DNA of 64,000 nucleotides. Source: Acinetobacter haemolyticus (GTDB taxonomy: Bacteria > Pseudomonadota > Gammaproteobacteria > Pseudomonadales > Moraxellaceae). Each line of letters starts with the position of its first letter. Within the stretch, counting starts at the first letter, position 1. The DNA lies in contig NZ_OVCN01000014.1 in assembly GCF_900406815.1 (NCBI RefSeq), positions 1-64,000 on the forward strand, given 5' to 3'. The translations under genes and the position numbers were made by a program. Shown piece by piece: positions 1 through 8,054 of this stretch. The notes beneath the pieces are model-generated. The model searched no databases. It was not told the DNA's origin and was given only the letters and a program-made list of their open reading frames with translations.

Positions 1-122
1 CAGGTAATCGTTCGGATGATTTTAAAATATCAGTCGTTTTGTTAAACCAAAAATCATTTAGTCTGCAAGATAATATTAGACTTGTCGAAACTTTTATTGA
101 TATCTACAATGACAGCATTTAA
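1..122 (+). CDS. 3' end of an unidentified protein (partial)
   Basis: The third frame is open from base 3 to a TAA at 120-122 and gives about 39 residues ending in ETFIDIYNDSI. The composition is protein-like and the other two frames close early. The gene starts outside the window. The tail loosely resembles the C-terminus of LysR-type regulators (a short beta strand, then a helix of the form VETFIDI), but the fragment is too short to assign. It ends 17 bases before the TetR gene on the same strand. Confidence 0.45.
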   Translation, partial: GNRSDDFKISVVLLNQKSFSLQDNIRLVETFIDIYNDSI

Positions 123-139
123 ATCATAGATAGCATAGT

Positions 140-748
140 ATGACAACTTCTCGCCGTAGACCAAAACATGATCCCAAAGAATCTGAGCGAGAAATACTAG
201 AGGCTGCAGAAAAATTTTTAAATGAAAGACCTTTTCGAGAGCTTAACATTGATGAGGTGATGAAATTTACTGGATTAAAACGTCCAGCTTTTTATGTCCA
301 TTTTCGTGATAAGCATGACCTCATTTTGAAACTTGTTCATAGTATTGGAAAAGAATTATTTAACATTGCTGAAAGTTGGCTGGATACTAATAATCCTGAG
401 ATGGATTTGAGTCGTGCTATCGTTGATACGGTTGATGTCTATATGCAGCATGGTCGTGTGTTACGAGCATTTGTTGAAGCAGCGAGTGGAGATGAATTTA
501 TTAATCAGATATACCGTAATCTAGTTCAGGAGTTTATAACTGCGGCAGCCCAACATATAAGAGAAGAAAAAGTTTCAGGAAGAATTAAAAAAGATTTGGA
601 TATTGAAGAAACTGCAAAAGCACTGATTTGGCTAGAAGAAAGATATTTATTTGAGGTTTTTGGACATTCTGATCCAGTTGACTCTGAACTTATAATTCGA
701 GTACTCCAAAATATTTGGATCTCAACACTGTACGGTGTTGTTCAGTAG
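140..748 (+). CDS. TetR/AcrR-family transcriptional regulator
   Basis: This 202-residue protein is a typical length for the family. Residues about 17-65 form the N-terminal helix-turn-helix, with the diagnostic stretch GLKRPAFYVHFRDKHDL (recognition helix plus the YxHFxxKxxL turn). The rest is a helical ligand-binding domain with no recognisable ligand. The next gene on the same strand is a FadL-type channel, and a large nested palindrome lies between them at 895-929. The simplest reading is a local repressor acting on the channel gene and possibly the following acyl-metabolism genes. The inducer is unknown; a fatty acid or other hydrophobic molecule would fit the neighbours. Confidence 0.85.
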   Translation: MTTSRRRPKHDPKESEREILEAAEKFLNERPFRELNIDEVMKFTGLKRPAFYVHFRDKHDLILKLVHSIGKELFNIAESWLDTNNPEMDLSRAIVDTVDVYMQHGRVLRAFVEAASGDEFINQIYRNLVQEFITAAAQHIREEKVSGRIKKDLDIEETAKALIWLEERYLFEVFGHSDPVDSELIIRVLQNIWISTLYGVVQ

Positions 749-894
749 TTTTTGTTATTTTAATTTCTGAATAACAGTAATATCTAAAATAAAAATGCTT
801 CCAATTTAATAGAATTATCCTATTCATATAAGAAATTTAATTTTTATAAATATTTGAATTTAAACAATAAACAAACTTGATGTTAATCTTTCTG

Positions 895-929
895 ATAATT
901 ACACATTGTCATTGACACTGTGTAATTAT
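895..929. promoter_or_regulatory. nested palindrome, candidate TetR operator
   Basis: Arms ATAATTACACA (895-905) and TGTGTAATTAT (919-929) are perfect inverted repeats of 11 bases. A second inverted repeat, TGTCA-T-TGACA, lies inside them. The element sits about 105 bases before the translation start at 1036. There is no T tract, so it is more likely a protein-binding site than a terminator. The regulator assignment is inferred from position. Confidence 0.45.
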
Positions 930-1035
930 TTGTGTAGCTTGTTTTTTGTTCGCTATGAATCTTAGTCCTACACATGAATTGTTGGATGATTAATCATAAT
1001 GACGATTTAGCAAAAATATAATTTAAGGAATGATT

Positions 1036-2388
1036 ATGGAAAAATCTTTAGGCAAGGACGGTGCTGATTTATTATCAATTTTTTCAAAAGGTAAAGAAAA
1101 TCTTAGAGATGATCAGCTGAAATATTCATCTAACAGTAAAGAGTTAATGAAATTAGGACCATTTGTATTTTGTATAACGGCTATGCTTGTGAGTAGCTAT
1201 ACTCAGGCTGCCGCACTTGACCAGTCTGGTCAATCGATACTGCCATTTTTAGAGAGTGGTAATTATTTTGAAGTCAACGCATTTGCGGTTGATCCTTCTG
1301 TTTCAGGCGTAGTTCATGATCGTCCAGATCTTGTCCGAGCAAATCAAAGTCGTCATACAGGCAATATTGGACAAAATGTTCAATTTTATACTGCTGCATT
1401 AAAGCTGCAGCTCACAGACCACTTCAGTTTTGGTCTTCTTTATGATCAGCCTTTTGCTGCCAAAACGGCCTATCCACTTCGCCCCAATAATAGCTACTCG
1501 GATAATGATTTTAGCCAGCAAGGTACTTCCGTAGAGGTAAAGAGCCAAGACTTAAGTTTTATTTTTGGATATTCACCACTTAAGAATTTTCAGATTTATG
1601 GTGGACCTGTTTACCAAGAAGTAAAAGGTACAGCTTCTTTTCGCGGAATGGCGTATACCGAAGCGTTTAATGGTTACAACGCTGATTTTAAAGAACAAGG
1701 AAAATTGGGGTGGCTCGCTGGCGCGAGCTATCAGATTCCAGAAATTGCACTCAAGGCTGCGATCACCTATCGCTCAAAAATCAAATATAGTTTTCAGGTA
1801 GATGAGAGTATGTTTGATGAGCCTTTACAATTTGTAAACCCCGCAAAAACAAAACTTGAAACGCCTCAATCTGTAAATATTGATTTTCAAACTGGTGTGT
1901 CGCAAAACACACTGGCTTATATGAATTTGAGATGGGTGAATTGGAAAGATTTTAATATTCGCCCAACACAATATAATGCGCTTACAGCAAGTTATTTGGA
2001 TGAACTTACAGAAGGTGCATATAAGAAAGGCGTGGACTTAGACTCCTACCAAAAAGATCAATATAACGCAACGATAGGGGTTGGCCATCAACTGACAGAA
2101 AAATGGGGGGTTGCCGCTGATGTCGGTTGGGATTCAGGGACTGGTAATCCAGCTTCGACCTTAGGCCCAATGAAGGGTTCATGGTCACTTGGTGTGGGTG
2201 TACAATTCAACCCAGCTCAAAATTATTTTATTGCTGCTGGTGTTAAATACTATTGGTTAGGGGATGCTAAGAGTGAGGATGGTGGTTATTACTTACCGAT
2301 TGAGGGTATTAAAGAAATTGCAGAGCAAGCCGAGTTTAAAAACAATCACGCCATCGCGTATGGTTTAAAAATTGGTTATCGATTCTAA
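1036..2388 (+). CDS. FadL/OmpP1-family outer-membrane channel
   Basis: This is an outer-membrane beta-barrel of the FadL family, which takes up long-chain fatty acids and other hydrophobic compounds. Evidence is the mature N-terminus (ALDQSGQSI...GNYFEV), a DVGWDSG motif late in the barrel, and a C-terminal aromatic residue (GYRF). A Shine-Dalgarno AAGGA lies 6 bases before the ATG at 1036, giving 450 residues. The hydrophobic signal peptide, however, begins only at the internal Met at 1147 (MKLGPFVF..., cleaved after QAA), which would give 413 residues. The true start is therefore uncertain, and about 37 polar residues would precede the signal peptide if 1036 is used. It is paralogous to the channel at 23620-25005. 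Confidence 0.85.
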   Translation: MEKSLGKDGADLLSIFSKGKENLRDDQLKYSSNSKELMKLGPFVFCITAMLVSSYTQAAALDQSGQSILPFLESGNYFEVNAFAVDPSVSGVVHDRPDLVRANQSRHTGNIGQNVQFYTAALKLQLTDHFSFGLLYDQPFAAKTAYPLRPNNSYSDNDFSQQGTSVEVKSQDLSFIFGYSPLKNFQIYGGPVYQEVKGTASFRGMAYTEAFNGYNADFKEQGKLGWLAGASYQIPEIALKAAITYRSKIKYSFQVDESMFDEPLQFVNPAKTKLETPQSVNIDFQTGVSQNTLAYMNLRWVNWKDFNIRPTQYNALTASYLDELTEGAYKKGVDLDSYQKDQYNATIGVGHQLTEKWGVAADVGWDSGTGNPASTLGPMKGSWSLGVGVQFNPAQNYFIAAGVKYYWLGDAKSEDGGYYLPIEGIKEIAEQAEFKNNHAIAYGLKIGYRF

Positions 2389-2396
2389 GTGAGTGG

Positions 2397-2424
2397 GGAC
2401 AGCTCATTAGGGCTGTTCCTATTT
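2397..2424 (+). terminator. weak terminator-like hairpin after the FadL gene
   Basis: GGACAGC (2397-2403) pairs with GCTGTTCC (2412-2419) with one bulged T, and a short T run follows. It lies just after the stop at 2388. A separate perfect 8-3-8 inverted repeat (AAAGATAT/ATATCTTT) is at 2471-2489. The rest of the gap to 2685 shows no gene. Confidence 0.4.
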
Positions 2425-2684
2425 TATATTACTTCATAATTTTTAATAAATTTTTCTGCATTGACCTTTTAAAGATATTAAATATCTTTTGATAAAATCA
2501 GTTTTAGGCCCAAATCATAGATTAAATTTTAGTCTCTTATCTTTTGAGGAATGAGACAGTCATTTCAGGACAAGTTGCTTGTTTAAGATATGAACGACAT
2601 TGACAAGATCACCCTACGCAGATATTTTGCTTTATAAGTTCTTTTTTGGAACTTGTTAATTTGAGATACTACTTGAGGTGAACA

Positions 2685-3548
2685 ATGTCATCTGTGTTGA
2701 AAGAAAAATCAAAGCAAAAAACACCTGCATCATTCCCAGTACGTCGTATGGATTATGAATTTCAGGATATGCCTAAATATTGGTGTGATAATGAACCGAG
2801 CCTAACCCATTATTTCACAGGACTCTCTACGCTCTTTCCAGAAGGTGAGTCCTATTTTGTCCGTTCAGTCCGGGCTTTGCGAAGTCAGATTAAAAATAAT
2901 GAGAGCTTAAATCGTGATATTGGTGCCTTTATTGGTCAGGAGGCCATGCATTCCAAAGAACATCATGCTTTTCATCAAAGTGCCCAGCAGTATGGTTTGA
3001 ATCCTGAATCATTAGAAAAAATGACTGGGATCATTCTAAAAGCAATTGAACGTACTTTTCCCAAAAAGTGGAATTTATTGGTCACAGTGGGTCTAGAACA
3101 CTACACCGCAGTTTTGGTGGTGGAAATGATGAAAAATGTCAATGAGTTAATGACCGATAACACCATCCGTAATTTATGGCTGTGGCATAGTGTTGAAGAA
3201 ACTGAACATAAAGCAGTTGCCTATGATATGTATGAATATCTCTATGGTAAGGGCTTAGATGCTTATATTCCGCGTGTGGCGATTTTTAGCCTAAGTTTAG
3301 TTTTAATTACTTCGTTTTCAAATATTTATCAGGTTGTTCTAATGTCGCGAGACAAACAACTGCTGAACTTAAAATCTTGGGCGAGATTTGCAGGCTTTAG
3401 CATTCAAGCTTATCGAAAACTGGTACCTCAATTCTTCTCTTATTATCGTTTTGACTTTCATCCGAATGATACAGATGAAACAGATATTGTAGCGAAAACT
3501 AAATTAAAACTGGGAATAACTGAAACAGCGCATCATTTAGCTTCATAA
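2685..3548 (+). CDS. metal-dependent hydrolase (PF10118-type, diiron-like)
   Basis: This 287-residue protein matches the metal-dependent hydrolase family PF10118 (COG3687). It has two clusters of potential metal ligands, QEAMHSKEHHAFH near residues 87-99 and SVEETEHKAVAYD near 167-179. The E-x-x-H spacing is like a helical ferritin-type diiron centre. A hydrophobic stretch near residues 200-225 may contact the membrane. The reaction is not established for this family. It follows the FadL channel and precedes a thioesterase, so an acyl-chain substrate is plausible but inferred. The start has GAGGTG 6 bases upstream. Confidence 0.75.
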   Translation: MSSVLKEKSKQKTPASFPVRRMDYEFQDMPKYWCDNEPSLTHYFTGLSTLFPEGESYFVRSVRALRSQIKNNESLNRDIGAFIGQEAMHSKEHHAFHQSAQQYGLNPESLEKMTGIILKAIERTFPKKWNLLVTVGLEHYTAVLVVEMMKNVNELMTDNTIRNLWLWHSVEETEHKAVAYDMYEYLYGKGLDAYIPRVAIFSLSLVLITSFSNIYQVVLMSRDKQLLNLKSWARFAGFSIQAYRKLVPQFFSYYRFDFHPNDTDETDIVAKTKLKLGITETAHHLAS

Positions 3549-3684
3549 AACAATGATTTGGTCTAGCTGCCATAACTTCAAATATTTTATTTAAATGATA
3601 AGAAGGGCAGCTTAGAGCATATATATTTAATAGCAATTTATCTGTACATATCATTTTTTAAAGACCGAAAAAGAGAGTAAATCA

Positions 3685-4128
3685 ATGAAAAGTCCAAATC
3701 AAATGACTGGTTTAGAAATCATGCAAGCGTTTCAACAAGGGTTGGTACCTGCACCAGGTATTGCAAAAACCATGGGCATGGAAGGTGTCGCTGAAGTTGA
3801 ATATGGTCGTATTGTTTTTATTGCAACAGCTGATGAACGTCATACTAATCCGCTAGGTGGTGTGCATGGTGGCTTTGCTGCGACCGCACTTGATTCGGTC
3901 ACTGGATGTGCGACCCATACGGTATTGGCAGCAGGTGAAGGATACGGAACGACTGATTTAGCAATTAAGATGTGCCGTCCAATGCCATTTAATAAGAAAC
4001 TCATCGCTGAAGGTAAAGTCATCAATATCGGACGCAACTTGGTTATTTCAGAAGGTTATCTTCGAGATGAAGAAGGCAAATTGTATGCTCACGCAACAGC
4101 GACCAATATGATTATCCGTCAAAAATAG
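3685..4128 (+). CDS. PaaI-family hotdog-fold thioesterase
   Basis: This 147-residue protein has a hotdog fold. The motif HTNPLGGVHGGFAATALDSVTGCA (residues about 53-76, broken at the helix start) is the PaaI signature, with HGG before the central helix and an acidic residue (ALDSV) as the usual catalytic carboxylate. The family hydrolyses acyl- or aryl-CoA thioesters in the cytoplasm. The gene lies 136 bases after the metal hydrolase and 86 before a GST, all in the same direction, consistent with one operon. The substrate cannot be deduced. Confidence 0.85.
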   Translation: MKSPNQMTGLEIMQAFQQGLVPAPGIAKTMGMEGVAEVEYGRIVFIATADERHTNPLGGVHGGFAATALDSVTGCATHTVLAAGEGYGTTDLAIKMCRPMPFNKKLIAEGKVINIGRNLVISEGYLRDEEGKLYAHATATNMIIRQK

Positions 4129-4214
4129 CCTAAGCTAAAAAGATATAACAATATCCTCTGACGAAAGTTTTAGAGAAATGTCTTCGGCGCCTAATTTTAC
4201 AGGAAAGAAAAATA

Positions 4215-4889
4215 ATGGTTACTTTACATCAGTGGGAAATTTCACCTTTTTGTCAAAAAGTAGCAAAAATGTTGAAATTTAAAGGGATTGAATTTGAAAC
4301 CATCAATTATAACGGTGTGTTGGGGGCTAAAGTTCCAAAGTTGAGTAAGGTCGGAAAAGTACCTGTACTGGATATCAATGGACAGCGAATTCAAGACAGT
4401 ACGCGCATCGCACGTTATTTGGATGAAGCATATCCCGATTTACCGCGCCTTTATCCGCTCGATCCAATGCAAAAGGCTTATGTTGAGTTGTGGGAAGACT
4501 GGGCAGATGAGTTATTGTATTTCTACGAAATCCATTTTCGGGTGAGTGATCCTGATGCATTAGATCATGCCGTTGCGATCAGTGCCCAAGGTCGTCCAAA
4601 GCATGAAGTGATTTTGATGAAACCTTTATTGAAGTCTGCACTCAGTTTTCAACTGAAAATGCAAGGCACAGGACGTATGGCAAAAGCCGATATTGAAGCA
4701 GAGTTTATTCGTCATTTGGAACGTATAGAACTGGTGCTGAGTGCTACGGGTTGGTTAGTCGGAGATCAAAAAACGGTGGCCGATATTGCAGTTGCTTCAC
4801 AGCTTTTAGAGATTGTACGAACAAGTAAAGTGTGGGGAGCGAAAACCAATAGCTATTCCAATATTGCAGCTTGGATAAAACGAATATGA
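4215..4889 (+). CDS. glutathione S-transferase-family protein
   Basis: This 224-residue protein has an N-terminal thioredoxin-like domain (residues 1-78) with SPFCQKVAKML, where Ser/Cys could activate glutathione. The cis-Pro motif GKVPVL and the glutathione-binding IQDSTRIARYL follow. A helical C-terminal domain (about 90-224) contains the N-capping TVADIAVASQL. The role is probably conjugation or detoxification of electrophiles. The stop codon overlaps the next start as ATGA at 4886-4889, so translation is coupled to the following dehydrogenase. Confidence 0.85.
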   Translation: MVTLHQWEISPFCQKVAKMLKFKGIEFETINYNGVLGAKVPKLSKVGKVPVLDINGQRIQDSTRIARYLDEAYPDLPRLYPLDPMQKAYVELWEDWADELLYFYEIHFRVSDPDALDHAVAISAQGRPKHEVILMKPLLKSALSFQLKMQGTGRMAKADIEAEFIRHLERIELVLSATGWLVGDQKTVADIAVASQLLEIVRTSKVWGAKTNSYSNIAAWIKRI

Positions 4890-5626
4890 GTATGCGAGTC
4901 GCTGTTGTCATTGGGGTTGGGGCAGAACAAGGGATTGGTGCAGCCGTATCACGACGCTTTGCTCAATCTGGGTTAAAGGTTTATGTGGTAGGAAGAACGC
5001 TCAATAAATTGCAAGCAGTGGCTCAAACTATTGCTCAGCAAGGTGGTAATGCTGTCGCTTATCGTTTAGATGCCGAAAATGATCAACAGATTCAATCTTT
5101 ATTTGACTTAATCATTGCAAATAACGAACAGCTTGAAGTCGTTGCTCATAACGTAGGTGGCAATATTCCATCCTTATTTTTAAAAACGCAGTTGTCCTTT
5201 TTCTCAAAAATGTGGCGCTCAACTTTCTTATCAGCCTATTTGGTTTCGCAGTCGTGTCTGAAGATTTTTGAACAGCAACAAAAAGGAACCTTGATTTTTA
5301 CAGGTGCGAGTGCATCGCTGCGAGGTAAACCATTTTTTGCTGCATTTACCATGGGAAAGTCGGCATTACGTGCTTATGCACTTAATTTAGCAAGTCTATA
5401 TAAGTCGAAAAATATACATATTGCACATATTGTGGTTGATGGCATGGTCGATGGAGATCGGGTCAATAAAGCCTTATTCGGACTTGGACGTTTAGCAAGA
5501 TTAACGCGTGGTACTGGCGGCTTAAATATTGAGGCAATTGCTGATAATTATTTAATGTTATATCAGCAAAGCAATGATTTATGGACACATGAATTAGATT
5601 TACGTCCGTATCAGGAGCGCTTCTAA
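4886..5626 (+). CDS. short-chain dehydrogenase (SDR, Tyr-less active site)
   Basis: This SDR-fold protein of 246 residues starts at the ATG overlapping the GST stop; an upstream TTG at 4871 is unlikely. The Rossmann motif GVGAEQGIGAAV is at the N-terminus. The usual YxxxK catalytic pair appears as FTMGK, so the Tyr is Phe while the Lys is kept. This matches the description of the classical SDR subgroup c10, which has Phe for Tyr. The substrate is unknown. It sits in an apparent operon with the GST and a second, more degenerate SDR that begins 1 base after its stop. Confidence 0.8.
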   Translation: MSMRVAVVIGVGAEQGIGAAVSRRFAQSGLKVYVVGRTLNKLQAVAQTIAQQGGNAVAYRLDAENDQQIQSLFDLIIANNEQLEVVAHNVGGNIPSLFLKTQLSFFSKMWRSTFLSAYLVSQSCLKIFEQQQKGTLIFTGASASLRGKPFFAAFTMGKSALRAYALNLASLYKSKNIHIAHIVVDGMVDGDRVNKALFGLGRLARLTRGTGGLNIEAIADNYLMLYQQSNDLWTHELDLRPYQERF

Positions 5627-5627
5627 A

Positions 5628-6320
5628 ATGATGAATAAGCTAGGGCGATTATTAAAATCATCAAAAAATGCTCAGTCCTGTATGGTGGTCTTTGGTGAAA
5701 ATATTGAGTTGTTGAGTCAAGCGTTTATCAATCTTGATTCAGATCATCCATTACATATTTTTCAAGTAACACATGATCTATCCCAGCAAGATTTAAAAGT
5801 TTTCAGTTCAGATAATCAAACAACCATTATTCAACTGAATTTGTTGTCGAATACTTCATTAAAAAGTCTGGTCAAATATATTCAACAACAGGGCTATAAG
5901 ATTGAATTATCTATTATCCAGCCGAAGTTTGGGTGTACTGATCATATCAATACTGTATCTGCTGAAATGATTGAACAATATTGGCAAGTTACAGGTCTAA
6001 ATACAGTCAGTGTTTCGCAAGCTATGATTGCAAACATGCTTAAACAGAAAAAGGGAACAGTGATTTTCCTTGGTGCAAGATCAGCGGGTGCGGGAAAGAA
6101 AGCTGATTTATTGATGATGAGTATGTTTGCCAGTATTCGAGCCTTATCACAGTCATTGGCAAGAGAGTTTCATCCCAAAGGAATTCATGTAGCTTACTGC
6201 ACGCTAGAAAAATGGGATGATCAGAATTCAAAGTTGATGCAATCGATTGCTCAAGTATGTTGGCATCTGCATCAACAACCGAAATCGACTTGGACTCAGG
6301 AACTCAGTTTGACGAGTTAA
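5628..6320 (+). CDS. degenerate SDR-fold protein
   Basis: This 230-residue protein still shows SDR landmarks such as VIFLGARSAGAG and ALSQSLAREFHPKGIHVA. It lacks a glycine-rich nucleotide motif at the N-terminus, and the YxxxK position reads LMMSM, so both catalytic Tyr and Lys are gone. It may be a non-catalytic partner of the SDR encoded just upstream (1-base gap); that is inference. A bidirectional terminator follows. Confidence 0.65.
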   Translation: MMNKLGRLLKSSKNAQSCMVVFGENIELLSQAFINLDSDHPLHIFQVTHDLSQQDLKVFSSDNQTTIIQLNLLSNTSLKSLVKYIQQQGYKIELSIIQPKFGCTDHINTVSAEMIEQYWQVTGLNTVSVSQAMIANMLKQKKGTVIFLGARSAGAGKKADLLMMSMFASIRALSQSLAREFHPKGIHVAYCTLEKWDDQNSKLMQSIAQVCWHLHQQPKSTWTQELSLTS

Positions 6321-6350
6321 TTGACAGCGAAAATTATAATTGACCTATGA

Positions 6351-6382
6351 AAAGAGCAAATGTGAAATAACATTTGCTCTTT
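6351..6382. terminator. bidirectional terminator
   Basis: AAAGAGCAAATG (6351-6362) and CATTTGCTCTTT (6371-6382) form a perfect 12-base stem with an 8-base loop, with T or A ends on both strands. It lies between two convergent genes ending at 6320 and 6403. Confidence 0.85.
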
Positions 6383-6402
6383 CTAATGAGTGATATGGAT
6401 TG

Positions 6403-7914
6403 TTAGAAGAATCCAGCAGGTTTGGTTGAGTAGCTCACCAAAAGATTTTTGGTTTGTTGATAATGATCTAACATCATGCGGTGGTTTTCACGACCAATGC
6501 CTGACTTTTTATATCCACCAAATGCCGCATGTGCAGGATAAATATGATAGCAGTTGGTCCATACACGACCTGCTTCTACCGCACGACCTGAACGATATGA
6601 GGTATGTGCAGAACGAGACCAAACACCTGCACCCAGACCATAGATGGTTTCGTTTGCGATTTGAATGGCTTCATCAAAGTCTTTAAATGTCGTTACTGAC
6701 AGCACAGGACCAAAAATTTCTTCTTGGAAAATTTGCATGCTGTTATGACCTTTAAACACCGTTGGTTCGATATAGAAACCCTCACCAACTTCTTGTCTCG
6801 CACTACCACCTGTCAACAGTTCAGCACCTTCTTCACGACCTGTACTGATGCAGCGTAAAATTTTCTCTTGTTGTTCTAGAGAAGCTTGAGCACCAATCAT
6901 GGTTTCAGTATCTAAAGGATGACCCACTTTGATTCGCTTAACGCGCTCAATCGCTTTTTCTAAAAATGCGTCGGCAATACTTTCCTGAACTAAAGCACGG
7001 GATGGGCAGGTACATACTTCACCTTGGTTTAAGGCAAACATGGCAAAGCCTTCTAGCGCTTTATCCAAGAAATCATCTTCTTTATCCATGATATCTTCAA
7101 AGAAAATATTTGGAGATTTACCACCCAGTTCGAGCGTCACGGGAATAATGTTTTCTGTCGCATATTGCATAATCAACTGTCCAACTTGAGTTGAACCTGT
7201 AAATGCAATTTTAGCGATACGTGGGCTGGTTGCGAGAGGTCGACCGACTTCAGCACCATAGCCATTGATGACGTTCAACACACCTGCTGGTAAAAGATCT
7301 TGAATGAGTTCAAGAACCAATAAAATTCCAACTGGCGTTTGCTCCGCAGGTTTTAAAACCACGCAATTTCCTGCCGCAAGCGCAGGAGCAAGTTTCCAAG
7401 CTGCCATCAAGATCGGGAAGTTCCATGGGATAATTTGACCGACCACACCTAATGGCTCATGGAAATGATAGGCAATGGTATCTTCATCAATTTCTGAGAT
7501 GCCGCCTTCTTGCGCGCGGATACAACCTGCAAAATAACGGAAATGATCAATTGCCAATGGAATGTCCGCTGCTAAGGTTTCACGAACAGGTTTACCATTG
7601 TCCCAAGTCTCTGCCACCGCAAGCATTTCAAGGTTTGCTTCCATGCGATCAGCAATTTTAAGTAAGATATTTGAACGGAATGTTGGAGAGCTTTTATTCC
7701 ATTCAGCTTTTGCTTTGTGTGCAGCATCTAGTGCCAGTTCAATGTCCTCGACAGAGGAACGCGGTATCTTTGTAAACACTTTGCCATCGACAGGCGAAAC
7801 GTTATCGAAGTATTCTCCTCTAGTAGGAGCGACCCATTGACCACCAATAAAATTTTCATACTGTGGTTTAAATTGGACTTTTGAATCTGCTTGATTCGGA
7901 TCGATGTAACGCAT
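6403..7914 (-). CDS. NAD-dependent aldehyde dehydrogenase (ExaC/AldB type)
   Basis: This cytoplasmic ALDH of 503 residues probably oxidises acetaldehyde or similar aldehydes to acids. Visible motifs are PWNFPILMA for NAD binding, the catalytic-base region LELGGKSPN, and the catalytic Cys in [11 protein letters not shown]. The latter two resemble the AldB/ExaC/AcoD group of acetaldehyde dehydrogenases. The start at 7914 is chosen because AAGGAA lies 8 bases upstream; a longer frame to 7950 lacks support. The neighbours are a divergent GAF-domain regulator and an iron alcohol dehydrogenase, which supports an alcohol-to-acid pathway. Substrate preference is inferred. Confidence 0.88.
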   Translation of the reverse strand: MRYIDPNQADSKVQFKPQYENFIGGQWVAPTRGEYFDNVSPVDGKVFTKIPRSSVEDIELALDAAHKAKAEWNKSSPTFRSNILLKIADRMEANLEMLAVAETWDNGKPVRETLAADIPLAIDHFRYFAGCIRAQEGGISEIDEDTIAYHFHEPLGVVGQIIPWNFPILMAAWKLAPALAAGNCVVLKPAEQTPVGILLVLELIQDLLPAGVLNVINGYGAEVGRPLATSPRIAKIAFTGSTQVGQLIMQYATENIIPVTLELGGKSPNIFFEDIMDKEDDFLDKALEGFAMFALNQGEVCTCPSRALVQESIADAFLEKAIERVKRIKVGHPLDTETMIGAQASLEQQEKILRCISTGREEGAELLTGGSARQEVGEGFYIEPTVFKGHNSMQIFQEEIFGPVLSVTTFKDFDEAIQIANETIYGLGAGVWSRSAHTSYRSGRAVEAGRVWTNCYHIYPAHAAFGGYKKSGIGRENHRMMLDHYQQTKNLLVSYSTKPAGFF

Positions 7915-8005
7915 ATAAATATTCCTTTGCTTATAATTGATCTTAAGCATCTACAGCTTTGGTATAAGGTACTTTTGTACGCTATTTCACTAGGATAGAT
8001 CGGTG

Positions 8006-8025
8006 AAGGTTGGAGAAAGGTTGGA
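8006..8025. promoter_or_regulatory. tandem CCWACC motif (read on the - strand), 11-bp period
   Basis: GGTTGG occurs at 8008-8013 and 8019-8024, that is, two CCAACC units on the minus strand exactly 11 bases apart. The site lies in the divergent promoter region of the aldehyde dehydrogenase and the GAF regulator. A similar CCTACC tandem with the same 11-base period lies upstream of the iron alcohol dehydrogenase at 10707-10723. It is a candidate binding site for the GAF regulator. Confidence 0.4.
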
Positions 8026-8054
8026 AACCATGCTCAAGTGTGAGGGATACACAA

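Noticed and set aside
6390..6686. 98-residue plus-strand frame
   Set aside because: It is antisense to the 3' end of the aldehyde dehydrogenase, whose motifs are clear.
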